Below are positions 1-7,944 of a stretch of 50,530 bases of DNA, one piece after another. This DNA is from Stutzerimonas stutzeri SDM-LAC (GTDB taxonomy: Bacteria > Pseudomonadota > Gammaproteobacteria > Pseudomonadales > Pseudomonadaceae), in the NCBI RefSeq assembly GCF_000235745.1, contig NZ_AGSX01000108.1, positions 1-50,530 on the forward strand, read 5' to 3'. Position 1 is the stretch's first letter, and each line of letters starts with the position of its first letter. The position numbers were made by a program, and so were the translations under genes. The notes beneath the pieces were generated by a model. That model was not told where the DNA came from and did no database searches. It worked only from the letters and a program-made list of their open reading frames with translations.

Positions 1-459
1 CAAGGCCCTGGCCTCTTCGACTTCTTCGAACAGTTGCTCCCAAGACAGCCGGAAGTCCTGATCGACACTGAACTCAGGGACCAGATAGTGATAGTTGGTA
101 TCGAACCACTTGGTCATTTCTTGCGCCTGGCCACCACCGCAGCACGCGTGGGTAACGCCTCGCGCCATGGCGAACAAGGTATCCAGGGTCGGCTGGCCAT
201 TGGCCGGACGAAAACGCTCAGGCACAACGCCAAACATCAGCGAGTGGGTCAACACTTGGTCATACCAGGCGAAGTCGCCCGCCGGTAGCAGTTCGATGCC
301 CGCATCGGCCTGCAGCTGCCAATGGGCGGCTCGCAATTCCCTGCCGACCCGGCGCAGCTCGGCCTCGCTGAGATCACCCTTCCAGTAGGCTTCGAGCGCC
401 TTCTTCAATTCTCGGTCGGCACCAACACGCGGGAAGCCCAGGGAATGCGCAACAGCCAT
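1..459 (-). CDS. metE: Cobalamin-independent methionine synthase MetE, N-terminal part (runs off window)
   Basis: Methyl transfer from 5-methyltetrahydropteroyltriglutamate to homocysteine, the last step of methionine synthesis without B12; cytosolic. Only the first 153 codons are inside the window. The reading begins [20 protein letters not shown], the typical MetE N-terminus with the LGFPR folate-domain motif, followed by the expected [15 protein letters not shown] segment and FAMARG. An SD-like GGAG lies just upstream of the ATG at 457-459. It is divergent from the adjacent metR-type regulator, the classical metE/metR arrangement, with two MetR-like sites in the gap. The frame stays open to the left edge. 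The Zn-binding catalytic C-terminal half is not visible, so intactness cannot be judged. Confidence 0.95.
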   Translation of the reverse strand, partial: MAVAHSLGFPRVGADRELKKALEAYWKGDLSEAELRRVGRELRAAHWQLQADAGIELLPAGDFAWYDQVLTHSLMFGVVPERFRPANGQPTLDTLFAMARGVTHACCGGGQAQEMTKWFDTNYHYLVPEFSVDQDFRLSWEQLFEEVEEARAL

Positions 460-518
460 GACAATCTCCAATTCGTTCGTTTGTTTTCGATGGCAGGATT
501 GTGAGGGCCCGACAGAAA

Positions 519-562
519 TGAAACAAACTCACGCATTTTGAGATGACCAGTAAATATTTTCA
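519..562 (-). promoter_or_regulatory. Candidate pair of MetR sites upstream of metE
   Basis: Read on the minus strand, 531-519 is TGAGTTTGTTTCA, 7 of 8 matches to the MetR consensus TGAA-N5-TTCA. A second, weaker element at 562-550 reads TGAAAATATTTAC (6 of 8). Their starts are 31 bp apart, about three helical turns, and they lie 60-105 nt upstream of the metE ATG. Assignment rests on the consensus and the divergent metR neighbour. The weaker site could be chance in AT-rich sequence. Confidence 0.4.
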
Positions 563-860
563 TGATCGTAGTAAAACGGTTCTTTCCAGAGCGTAAGGCC
601 CTGCCCTCCGCACTCGATCCGGCGCGGCATCCCAGATCCCAGCGAACGACCTGACTGGTTTGATACCGACTCGCTTCGCCAACTCATCCATACGCAACTC
701 TTCGAATCGCACCCAACCGACATGACAGCTCGACAATGATCGGCGCGCTGGGACACACTTCCCGGCCACGATGAGAACGGCTCAAGTCATCCGCTTCTTG
801 ACCCCGCTGGCAGCCTCTCGAAACCCTGGCCCGCCAGAAAACAGCAAGGAAGTCCCCAGC

Positions 861-1787
861 ATGCTGGAAATCCGCCACCTGAAGACGCTTCATGCACTGC
901 GCGAAACCGACAGCTTGGTGGAGGCCGCTGAGCGACTGCACCTGACCCAGTCAGCGCTGTCCCATCAGTTCAAGGAACTGGAGGAACGGTTGGGTTTACA
1001 GCTGTTCGTCCGCAAAACCCGGCCGGTGCGCTTCACCAGTGCCGGTTTGCGTCTGTTGCAGCTGGCCGACAGTTTGCTGCCGCAGCTGCGCAGTGCCGAG
1101 CGGGACCTGGCGCGGCTGGCGGGTGGCACCGCAGGACGCCTGCACATGGCGATCGAATGCCACAGCTGCTTCCAGTGGCTGATGCCTACTATCGATCAGT
1201 TCCGCGATGCCTGGCCGGAAGTCGAGCTGGACCTGGCGTCCGGGTTTTCCTTCGCCCCGCTGCCGGCGCTGGCGCGCGGCGATCTGGATCTGGTAGTGAC
1301 GTCTGATCCTGTCGACCTGCCGGGCATCACCTATGTGCCGCTGTTCACTTACGAAGCACTGCTCGCCGTCGCCAACCAGCACGCGCTCGCATCCCGCCCG
1401 TTCGTACGCGCCGAAGACCTGGCCAGTGAAACCCTGATCACCTATCCGGTGGAACGGGATCGTCTGGACATCTTTACCCGCTTCCTGGAGCCGGCCGATG
1501 TCGAACCGGCGCAGGTTCGGACCTCTGAACTTACCGTGATGATGATGCAGTTGGTGGCCTCCGGTCGCGGCGTGTGTTGCGTACCGAATTGGGCGCTGCA
1601 TGAATACAGCGTTCGCGGCTACGTCACGGCCAAACGCCTGGGCGAAAAAGGCCTGTTTGCCACGCTCTATGCCGGCATTCGCGCCGACATGCTGGACTCG
1701 CCATTCATGCGCGACTTCCTTCTCACCGCCAAGGACACGTCCTTCTCGACGCTCGAAGGCGTCAGCGCCGCACCGAAAACGAAATAG
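861..1787 (+). CDS. metR: LysR-family regulator MetR
   Basis: LysR-type activator, 308 aa, that responds to homocysteine and controls metE and related genes. The N-terminal winged helix-turn-helix covers about residues 5-62 (LKTLHALRETDSLVEAAERLHLTQSALSHQF region); the rest is the periplasmic-binding-like effector domain. The start ATG at 861 fits an AGGAAG about 8 nt upstream. An in-frame upstream ATG at 771 would add 30 residues before the conserved MLEIRHLKTL and is rejected. The stop is 1 bp from the stop of the convergent acyltransferase gene, so the two share no terminator space. The divergent metE gene makes MetR rather than another LysR protein the best call. Confidence 0.93.
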   Translation: MLEIRHLKTLHALRETDSLVEAAERLHLTQSALSHQFKELEERLGLQLFVRKTRPVRFTSAGLRLLQLADSLLPQLRSAERDLARLAGGTAGRLHMAIECHSCFQWLMPTIDQFRDAWPEVELDLASGFSFAPLPALARGDLDLVVTSDPVDLPGITYVPLFTYEALLAVANQHALASRPFVRAEDLASETLITYPVERDRLDIFTRFLEPADVEPAQVRTSELTVMMMQLVASGRGVCCVPNWALHEYSVRGYVTAKRLGEKGLFATLYAGIRADMLDSPFMRDFLLTAKDTSFSTLEGVSAAPKTK

Positions 1788-1788
1788 C

Positions 1789-2916
1789 TCATTCCTGCCG
1801 GTATGGCAGCGCATCGCGCGCTGTCTCGGCATAGCGCATCACGCCCAGCCGCTCCTGCTCGAGGAATTCACTGACAGCAGCGCGCAGCCCCGGATGAACC
1901 AGGTAGTGCCAGGAGCGCGTGATCACCGGCTCGAAGCCCCGGATCAGCTTGTGCTCGCCCTGGGCGCCGGCATCGAAGCGTGACAATCCCGCAGCAATCG
2001 CCTGATCGATCCCTTGGTAAAAGCAAGTTTCGAAATGCAGGCGATCGAATTCCGCCAGGCTGCCCCAATAGCGGCCGTAAAGCTCGCCGGCGCCGAGCAG
2101 GCTGAATGCCATGGCCACCGGACGCCCACTCTGGCAGGCGAGCACCACGCGGATCGCCTCTGGCATGCGCTCTGCCAGCAGACTGAAAAACGCACGCGTC
2201 AGATATGGCGCCTGGCCGCGCACATGGTAGGTATTGGCGTAGCAGGCGTAGACGAAATCCCACTCCTGCTCGCTGACCTGGTGCCCCTCGCGCCATTCGA
2301 ATTCGATGCCCTGCCCCGCCACCTGCTCGCGCTCCTTGCGCAGCTGCTTGCGTTTGCGCGAAGTGAGGCCGTCGAGGAAATCCTGGAAGTCCCGGTAGCC
2401 GCGGTTGTGCCAGTGAAATTGACAACCGATGCGTTCGAGCCAGCCATCTCGGTGGTGAAAGATCGCATCGGCGTCCGGTTCGGTGAAGTTCACGTGCAGG
2501 CTGGAATGCCCTCCTTCGGCCAAGCCGGCGGTGAGCTGGTCGAGCAGCTGGCCCGCCGCCGCGCGATCACCCAGCAAGCGCGCGCCGGTCACCGGCGAAA
2601 ACGGCACCGCACACAGCAGTTTGGGGTAGTACTCGATACCGGCGCGGTGGCAGGCATCGGCCCAGCTCCAATCGAACACGTATTCACCACTGGAGTGGGC
2701 CTTGCGATAGAGCGGCAGTGCGGCGATCAGCTTACCCTGCGCATCGCTGAGCAGGTGGTGCATGGGGCGCCAGCCGCTGCGCCCACCGACACTGCCGCTG
2801 TCTTCCAACGCTGACAGAAAGGCATGTCGAAGGAAGGGTTGCGGGCAATTGCCGAGCAAGGCATTCCACTGTGATGACGGTAGTTCGGCCAACCGGGAAA
2901 CGATCTGAATGTTCAT
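1789..2916 (-). CDS. DUF482 / GNAT-like N-acyltransferase family protein
   Basis: A 375-aa cytosolic protein of the COG3146/DUF482 family, which has a duplicated GNAT-like fold related to FemAB-type peptidoglycan aminoacyl transferases. Recognisable family stretches are PFLRHAFLSALEDSGSVG near the N-terminus, GWRPMHHLL, FDWSWADACHRAG, the PFSPVTGARLL segment, HRGYRDF-like NRGYRDFQDFLDGLTSRKRK, and a C-terminal FYQGIDQAIAAGLSRFDAG-type block. No substrate is established for the family. The ATG at 2914-2916 has only a weak SD, but no better in-frame start is apparent. Convergent with metR. Its N-terminus lies next to the porin terminator and not in an obvious operon. Confidence 0.85.
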   Translation of the reverse strand: MNIQIVSRLAELPSSQWNALLGNCPQPFLRHAFLSALEDSGSVGGRSGWRPMHHLLSDAQGKLIAALPLYRKAHSSGEYVFDWSWADACHRAGIEYYPKLLCAVPFSPVTGARLLGDRAAAGQLLDQLTAGLAEGGHSSLHVNFTEPDADAIFHHRDGWLERIGCQFHWHNRGYRDFQDFLDGLTSRKRKQLRKEREQVAGQGIEFEWREGHQVSEQEWDFVYACYANTYHVRGQAPYLTRAFFSLLAERMPEAIRVVLACQSGRPVAMAFSLLGAGELYGRYWGSLAEFDRLHFETCFYQGIDQAIAAGLSRFDAGAQGEHKLIRGFEPVITRSWHYLVHPGLRAAVSEFLEQERLGVMRYAETARDALPYRQE

Positions 2917-3072
2917 CCAGCAAGTGTGGCGTCAGTCTCGCTCGAAAAAAAGCGCTGAACGCAGCATGAGGTCGGCTGCTAGTTCAAGGTCCGGGCCAGG
3001 CCGGCGAGTTTCTATGTATGAAGGAAAAGCCTTGGTTCATCGGGCACAACCATGATTGGCCCGGCGGCAAAC

Positions 3073-3098
3073 AAAAAAAGGCCCCGCATGGCGGGGCC
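3073..3098 (-). terminator. Rho-independent terminator of the porin gene
   Basis: Eight-bp GC stem GGCCCCGC / GCGGGGCC around a 3-nt loop, followed on the minus strand by a run of T (AAAAAAA at 3073-3079 on the plus strand). It lies about 30 nt beyond the porin stop. Confidence 0.9.
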
Positions 3099-3127
3099 TC
3101 AAGGGAGCACACGAATGGAGAAGCTGT

Positions 3128-4438
3128 TTAGAACACGTACTGAAGGCGACCAGTGATGGCCTTGCCGTCATCTTCTACTTGGCTACCGTCGCCCGCGACC
3201 AGGTTGGTGTTGATGTTATCGACCTGATAGTCGGTGTAATCAAGGCTCAAACGTACGGCTGGCGTCGGGAAATAGTTGACCCCTACGACGAAAGCGCTGA
3301 GGTCAAACTCATCCGTCACATCAGCCGCCTGGATGAACGCAACGCCACCGGCGTCGTTCAGATCAGTTGGAACAGCGGTCGCGTCGCCGTCGACAGTGTT
3401 GTTCTCGTAGCGCGCAAATACTTCAACTGCACCGGCTTTGGTCGGCTTGTCCCACTTGCCGCCGTCCACCTTGTAGCCGCGCACTGCGCCGAACATGTAA
3501 GCAACCTGACCGTAGTAGCCGCTGATGTCGACATCAGCATTGGCCCCGGCACCATTTTCGCCACTGATCTTGCGCTGGAAGTATTCAGTTTGCGCACGCA
3601 GGGCACCGAACTGGGCGCCGGCCTCGAGCAGCCACTCGTTGTCCTTCTCGGCGCTGGCTACGTCGCCGAATACCAGACGGTCATCGTTATCGCTGCGAAT
3701 GCCCATACGGGTGCGGGCGCGGGCACGGCTGTCATCGGGACGAGCGCTATGGAAGTTAGCCCCCAGATGCACCACGTCGGTGCCATTCAAATAAGGAGCG
3801 AAGTTACCGCGAAGGGTGTAACCGAAGCGCTCATCGTTGCCTTCGTCTTCGATCTCGCCGTAGTGCGCAACCTGCGCAGCGACGCCATAGTTCGCGCCGA
3901 CGTGCTTGACGTGCACGCCGAAATTCGTGTCTTCGTCGCCGTTCAGGAAGTCGTACATGAAGGGCCGCTCAATGGCGGTGATCCACGACGAGCTGGTGGT
4001 GTTCTCCAAGCCGTAATCAACACCATAGCGGCCGACCGTGAAATCTACGACGTCCAGTCCGCTGTAGGTGAGGAATGCGCGGTCGACGTCAGTGCCGTCT
4101 TCATCGCCGTCATAGCTGATGCGCAGGCCATAACCAAAATCCTTGTACGCATTGCCTTCAAAGGTAACTTCGCCACGGCGAATGAAGGTGTTGAACGTGC
4201 TTCCGAAAGCATCATCCTGGCTCGCTGCCTGCAGGCCATCAAACATTACCGCGTCCCACTGCAGCTTACCGCCTAGCTTGAAGCTGAACTCCTTGTCAGT
4301 GGTTGACACTTCCAGGCCACCCTTGGTCTTGATGACTAGGTCAGCTCCGTCAGTAGTAACGGTACCGGCGAAAGCCTGGGCGGAAACGGCCAGAGCGAGG
4401 GCGCTGGCGGCGAAACCGGCGAAGTGCTTACGGATCAT
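3128..4438 (-). CDS. Phosphate-selective porin, OprO/OprP family
   Basis: Outer-membrane anion porin, 436 aa, of the OprP/OprO (Porin_O_P) type, which in pseudomonads takes up phosphate or pyrophosphate under phosphate limitation. A clear signal peptide (MIRKHFAGFAASALALAVSA, cleavage after QAFA) is followed by alternating amphipathic strands and a C-terminal GRLQYVF ending in Phe, as beta-barrel proteins do. Family landmarks include KLGGKLQWDAVMFDG, FRRGEV-like IRRGEVTFEGN and VGRYGVDYGLENTTSS. The ATG at 4436-4438 is preceded by a strong AGGGGAA; an upstream in-frame ATG at 4477 adds non-signal sequence and is rejected. A Pho-box-like element sits about 104 nt upstream and a strong terminator follows. 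Whether it prefers phosphate or pyrophosphate cannot be told from the sequence read here. Confidence 0.9.
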   Translation of the reverse strand: MIRKHFAGFAASALALAVSAQAFAGTVTTDGADLVIKTKGGLEVSTTDKEFSFKLGGKLQWDAVMFDGLQAASQDDAFGSTFNTFIRRGEVTFEGNAYKDFGYGLRISYDGDEDGTDVDRAFLTYSGLDVVDFTVGRYGVDYGLENTTSSSWITAIERPFMYDFLNGDEDTNFGVHVKHVGANYGVAAQVAHYGEIEDEGNDERFGYTLRGNFAPYLNGTDVVHLGANFHSARPDDSRARARTRMGIRSDNDDRLVFGDVASAEKDNEWLLEAGAQFGALRAQTEYFQRKISGENGAGANADVDISGYYGQVAYMFGAVRGYKVDGGKWDKPTKAGAVEVFARYENNTVDGDATAVPTDLNDAGGVAFIQAADVTDEFDLSAFVVGVNYFPTPAVRLSLDYTDYQVDNINTNLVAGDGSQVEDDGKAITGRLQYVF

Positions 4439-4541
4439 CGAAAATTCCCCTTTTTGGTTTAGCGTCGGAAAACACACGGCTAGTGGCTCTTTGTGTTGCC
4501 GGCATCTTGGCCAGCACGTGTGTCAGCCAAGTGGCTATTCC

Positions 4542-4559
4542 ATAAAGGTTTTATGACAG
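4542..4559 (-). promoter_or_regulatory. Pho box upstream of porin gene
   Basis: The minus strand reads CTGTCATAAAACCTTTAT. Compared with the canonical double repeat CTGTCATAAAACTGTCAT, the first 12 bases match exactly and the whole site matches at 15 of 18 positions. It is 104 nt upstream of the ATG of a phosphate-type porin, the expected target of PhoB. The second half-repeat is degenerate. Confidence 0.7.
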
Positions 4560-4637
4560 CGGGAACTTAAAAGACCGGTTTTTATCGCCAATCATCAAGG
4601 CGGCGGCCGATCCTCTCTGCATGCAGCGACAAGGCAC

Positions 4638-4665
4638 AAAAAAGCGGACCGAAGTCCGCCTTTTT
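4638..4665 (-). terminator. Bidirectional-looking terminator after the FabH-like gene
   Basis: Stem GCGGAC / GTCCGC with a tetraloop that reads TTCG on the minus strand, flanked by A6 on one side and T5 on the other, so it could act on either strand. It lies about 20 nt past the stop of the minus-strand ketoacyl synthase gene. Confidence 0.88.
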
Positions 4666-4686
4666 GCTCGTGAGTGTTAACGCAAC

Positions 4687-5808
4687 TCAGCGTTTACGCA
4701 GGATCACGCTGCCAATCGAGTAGCCCGCACCGAACGAGCTGAGCACGCCAAGGCTGCCGCTGGGCAGGTCGTCCTGATGCTTGTGGAACGCAATGACCGA
4801 ACCCGCCGAACTGGTGTTGGCATAGGTGTCGAGAATAACGGGCGCTTCTTCCGAACTCGCATCACGACCGAGCAGTTTGCGTACGATCAAGTGGTTCATG
4901 TTCAGGTTGGCTTGGTGCAGCCAGAAGCGCTTGACCTCGCCGACCTCGATCTCGTTTTCATTCAGGTGCTCGCCGATCAGCTCGGCCACCATCGGGCAGA
5001 CTTCCTTGAATACCTTGCGTCCTTCCTGAACGAACAGCTTGTCCGGGTTGGTCATGTATTCCTCGGCGGTGCGATTGAGGAAGCCGAAGTTGTTGCGGAT
5101 GTTATTGGAGTACTCGGTTGCCAGCTTGGTGCTGACGACGTCCCACTGGTAGTCCGAGGTGGCCTGATCGGCACGCTCGACGATGACGGCCGTGCAGGCG
5201 TCGCCAAAAATGAAGTGGCTGTCGCGATCACGGAAGTTCATGTGGCCTGTGCAGATCTCCGGGTTGACCATCAGGATCGCCCGGGCCTGCCCCAGCTGTA
5301 CCGAATTGGCCGCATTCTGGATACCGAAGGTCGCCGAGGAGCAGGCTACGTTCATGTCGAAGCCGAAGCCCTTGATGCCCAGCGCCGCCTGCACTTCGAT
5401 GGCAATCGCCGGATAAGCACGCTGCAGGTTGGAACAGGCGACGATCACACCGTCGATATCGGCTGCGGTTTTACCTGCGCGCTCAAGCGCCTGCTCAGCG
5501 GCCTTGACCGACATCTCGCAGAGGATGGACCACTGGTCATTGCTGCGCTCAGGGATGCGCGGAACCATACGGTCCGGATCGAGAATGCCGGCTTTGTCAG
5601 TGACGAAGCGGCTCTTGATGCCAGACGCCTTTTCGATGAACGCAGAGCTCGACTCCGGCATCGGTTGAACATCACCCGCTTCGATCGCCGCAGCGTGCTC
5701 TTCGTTGAAACGACGTGAATAGGTGTTGAAAGACTCAACCAGCTCGTCGTTGGAAATGCTCTGGGCAGGGGTGTAAAGGCCGGTACCGCTGATGACGACG
5801 TTATACAC
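4687..5808 (-). CDS. Beta-ketoacyl-ACP synthase III-like enzyme (FabH family, PA3286 type)
   Basis: A 373-aa thiolase-fold condensing enzyme. The catalytic triad is present: Cys156 in NVACSS, His298 in WLHQAN and Asn331 in YANTSS, with a C-terminal SSFGAGYSIGSVILRK block. Sequence and neighbours resemble P. aeruginosa PA3286, reported to condense octanoyl-CoA with malonyl-ACP and so divert beta-oxidation intermediates into fatty-acid synthesis; this homology is from memory. At 373 aa it is longer than housekeeping FabH (about 320 aa). The start is GTG (5806-5808), chosen because AGAGGA lies 7 nt upstream and the protein then begins (M)YNVVISGTGLYTP as in relatives. A terminator follows. Its pathway links it to fadD1/fadD2 further along the window. 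Confidence 0.9.
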   Translation of the reverse strand: MYNVVISGTGLYTPAQSISNDELVESFNTYSRRFNEEHAAAIEAGDVQPMPESSSAFIEKASGIKSRFVTDKAGILDPDRMVPRIPERSNDQWSILCEMSVKAAEQALERAGKTAADIDGVIVACSNLQRAYPAIAIEVQAALGIKGFGFDMNVACSSATFGIQNAANSVQLGQARAILMVNPEICTGHMNFRDRDSHFIFGDACTAVIVERADQATSDYQWDVVSTKLATEYSNNIRNNFGFLNRTAEEYMTNPDKLFVQEGRKVFKEVCPMVAELIGEHLNENEIEVGEVKRFWLHQANLNMNHLIVRKLLGRDASSEEAPVILDTYANTSSAGSVIAFHKHQDDLPSGSLGVLSSFGAGYSIGSVILRKR

Positions 5809-6079
5809 AGTCGTTCCTCTCGAATATTGGCTGATCGTAGTCGGATATCGGAACAGGAGCGAAGCCGGCCAGCGCCGATGCGATCGTTCATGCCGCGTCT
5901 GTTTATATGGCGGCTATTGTGCACGAAAACCGAACAGAATCTGCAGCTCAGCGCGTAAAAGCAGACAAAGGTCGATGATCTGCAGCGCGCACTGCCACGC
6001 GCCTGCTATGCCCACAGTGGCCCGCTGGCTCCAGGCTTTCGGGTATTCTTGCACGCCCTCATTCCAGGACCGCGCCACG

Positions 6080-6610
6080 ATGAAAGAGCCACTCGCCGAA
6101 CTGATACGTCTGATCAGCTCAGGCTGCATGAGCGAAGACGAGATCAACCGACTCGCCGACGAAGCGGCTCAGGCCTATGCGGACCCCCAGGCTTTCCTGC
6201 AGGCCAACCCGGACATCATCTACGACGATGACTTTCCTATTCCGCTGGGTGAATGGATGATCGTCGGCAGCTTGCCGGACACCGTTCTGTTCCAGGCCGA
6301 CGATCATCAGGCCCTGTTCGAGCAGATCGTCGGGTCATTCGGGCCGGATGTGAATTTCGTGCTCAAGCCAAAGCAGTTGGCAAAAACCGAGCCGCTCAAG
6401 GCGCTCAACCGTATCCAGACCCAGCTGAGCAGTCTCTACCCGGAAAAAGGCGGCTACGTGCTGGTGGATTTCAGCGAGCCGCTGGATGACGAGCTGCAAG
6501 CAGTGCTCGTCTACACCTGCGATATCGAGCGTGTCATGGCGCTGGCGGTGGAAGTCGGCATCTACGCGGCACCAGCGCTGGCAGCGCTACAGGCGCAAGA
6601 CCAGAACTGA
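6080..6610 (+). CDS. Conserved protein of unknown function, acidic, 176 aa
   Basis: A soluble protein with no signal peptide or membrane segment. It begins MKEPLAELIRLISSGCMSED, continues with a Pro- and Asp-rich stretch (NPDIIYDDDFPIPLGEW) and later PEKGGYVLVDFSEPLDDEL. The overall look is that of a small alpha/beta protein kept in pseudomonads beside the PA3286-type gene; I do not recognise a characterised domain. It could be one of the DUF6630-type proteins, but this is unverified. The ATG at 6080 is chosen because upstream in-frame sequence (from 5792) is rich in Cys and Arg and looks like non-coding DNA. It is divergent from the FabH-like gene and convergent, 1 bp apart, with the DUF3820 gene. 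Confidence 0.75.
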   Translation: MKEPLAELIRLISSGCMSEDEINRLADEAAQAYADPQAFLQANPDIIYDDDFPIPLGEWMIVGSLPDTVLFQADDHQALFEQIVGSFGPDVNFVLKPKQLAKTEPLKALNRIQTQLSSLYPEKGGYVLVDFSEPLDDELQAVLVYTCDIERVMALAVEVGIYAAPALAALQAQDQN

Positions 6611-6611
6611 C

Positions 6612-6824
6612 TCAGCGACGACGCAGCGGCTCGAGCAAGCCGGACAGGCCGTTGTGGTCGATTTCCTGCATCAACGCCAGCAGCTGGCCGAGATCCCCGG
6701 GAGGGAAACCGACCCGGGCGAACCAGTTCAGGTAGTTGCCGGGAAGATCCGCAATCAGCCGGCCCTTGTACTTGCCGTACGGCATCGTCTGGGTCACCAG
6801 GCGTTCGAGATCTTCAGCTTTCAT
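6612..6824 (-). CDS. DUF3820 family small protein
   Basis: A 70-aa protein, MKAEDLERLVTQTMPYGKYK followed by GRLIADLPGNYLNWFARVGFPPGDLGQLL. The TMPYGKYKG...LPxxYLxWF pattern is the signature of DUF3820, a domain labelled in Pfam as a putative quorum-sensing-regulated virulence factor on thin evidence and distantly related to exonuclease-associated modules. Cytosolic, function unknown. Its stop is almost back-to-back with that of the upstream 176-aa gene, and it is divergent from the ankyrin gene, matching the PA3287-PA3289 arrangement as I remember it. Confidence 0.85.
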   Translation of the reverse strand: MKAEDLERLVTQTMPYGKYKGRLIADLPGNYLNWFARVGFPPGDLGQLLALMQEIDHNGLSGLLEPLRRR

Positions 6825-7015
6825 TGTGCAAGGTCACCGGCGAAAGGGCCGCAAATACTGCCACAGCCATTCTGGCCGCGCAGCTTCGCGCCCGTTTCGC
6901 ACATTGGCGCTGCCTATTGGTCGGATAGATACGCAGTTGCCAGCCTGAACCGATCGCTTTGGCAGAATTGACGCCAGCGCCACTGCGCCCAAACCCGACA
7001 GTCGAGGAGATCAAG

Positions 7016-7549
7016 ATGACGGATCAACCGAGTTCCAAACCCGAACTGGACGACGCCGCACTGGCATTCGCCGAGCAGGTTTTCGAAAGTGCCCGTACCG
7101 GTGACGCTCAGCGTCTCGGCGACTTGCTCGGTCGCGGCTTGCCGGCCAATATCCGCAACCACAACGGCGACAGTCTGTTGATGCTCGCCAGCTACCACGG
7201 CCATCTCGACGCCTCGCGCGTGCTGCTGGAAAACGGTGCCGACCCCCAATTGCGCAACGACAAGGGCCAGAGCCCGCTGGCCGGCGCTGCGTTCAAGGGC
7301 AACCTGGAAATGGCCCGGCTGCTGCTCGACCACGGCGCAGATGTCGAAAGCGCCTCGCCCGACGGCAAGACCGCACTGATGATGGCAGCCATGTTCAATC
7401 GCAGTGAAATTGTCGAACTGTTGCTGGCGCGCGGCGCGGATCCGAGTCGGGCCGACATCAACGGCGTGACGCCTCTGGCTATTGCGCATTCCATGGGTGC
7501 TCAGGACACACCGCACCTGCTAACCAAAGCCCTTGCTGCCAGCAGCTGA
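7016..7549 (+). CDS. Ankyrin-repeat protein
   Basis: A 177-aa soluble protein with about four consecutive ankyrin repeats between residues 35 and 165. The repeat signature is clear: NGDSLLMLASYHGHLDASRVLLENGADP, KGQSPLAGAAFKGNLEMARLLLDHGADV and DGKTALMMAAMFNRSEIVELLLARGADP each fit the xGxTPLxxAAxxGHxxxxxLLLxxGADxx template (segments abbreviated as landmarks). Likely a protein-binding scaffold; partner unknown. The ATG at 7016 is preceded by GAGGAG at 7003-7008. The upstream in-frame ATG at 6959 is rejected because it lacks an SD. No signal peptide is seen, unlike the periplasmic AnkB-type proteins linked with catalase. Confidence 0.88.
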   Translation: MTDQPSSKPELDDAALAFAEQVFESARTGDAQRLGDLLGRGLPANIRNHNGDSLLMLASYHGHLDASRVLLENGADPQLRNDKGQSPLAGAAFKGNLEMARLLLDHGADVESASPDGKTALMMAAMFNRSEIVELLLARGADPSRADINGVTPLAIAHSMGAQDTPHLLTKALAASS

Positions 7550-7944
7550 GTTTCAACTGCGCAGCGCCTGAACGACGCCCATACTCTCCACAGCGCGCCG
7601 TACATCCGATGGCTGCAGCTGTCAGCAAGGTGGTCAAGGCAGGCTTCGCTCGGAGCAGACTAACACCGCAGCCTGCTTTCCGGGCCTCTGCCTACCGCCA
7701 GATGGCGACTGCGGGCGATGCAGCAGATGCAGCGCGATAGCCAGTTCGCCGCGGTCCTGGCCAAGGGCCGATGACTGCTGCGCGTTGCCTGTTACGGGCC
7801 GCGCCACAAAAACAATGTGTCTTTGATACTGCGACGAACTTCAACTTACGATTACTGCCTACCTATCGCCCCACCCCCGCAAGCCCAGCGCCGTTCGACT
7901 CCAGCGGCGCGTGTCCATTATTCAAACCATCCGTTGAGGCACCG
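7550..7944. other. 395-bp intergenic stretch without a convincing gene
   Basis: Between the ankyrin gene and the MFS gene. I see no promoter or terminator of good quality. Around 7720-7772 a short frame reads QMQRDSQFAAVLAKGR and stops, which looks like a possible coding remnant, but nothing flanking supports it. Confidence 0.3.

Noticed and set aside
996-1832. 278-codon minus-strand frame opposite metR
   Set aside because: Antisense shadow; metR is supported by its helix-turn-helix and by divergent metE.
3056-4276. Long plus-strand frame of 406 codons
   Set aside because: It is antisense to the porin gene, which has signal peptide, SD, terminator and C-terminal Phe; the antisense product has no recognisable domain.
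7700-7772. Possible gene remnant (QMQRDSQFAAVLAKGR)
   Set aside because: Too short, without flanking similarity that I can recognise.
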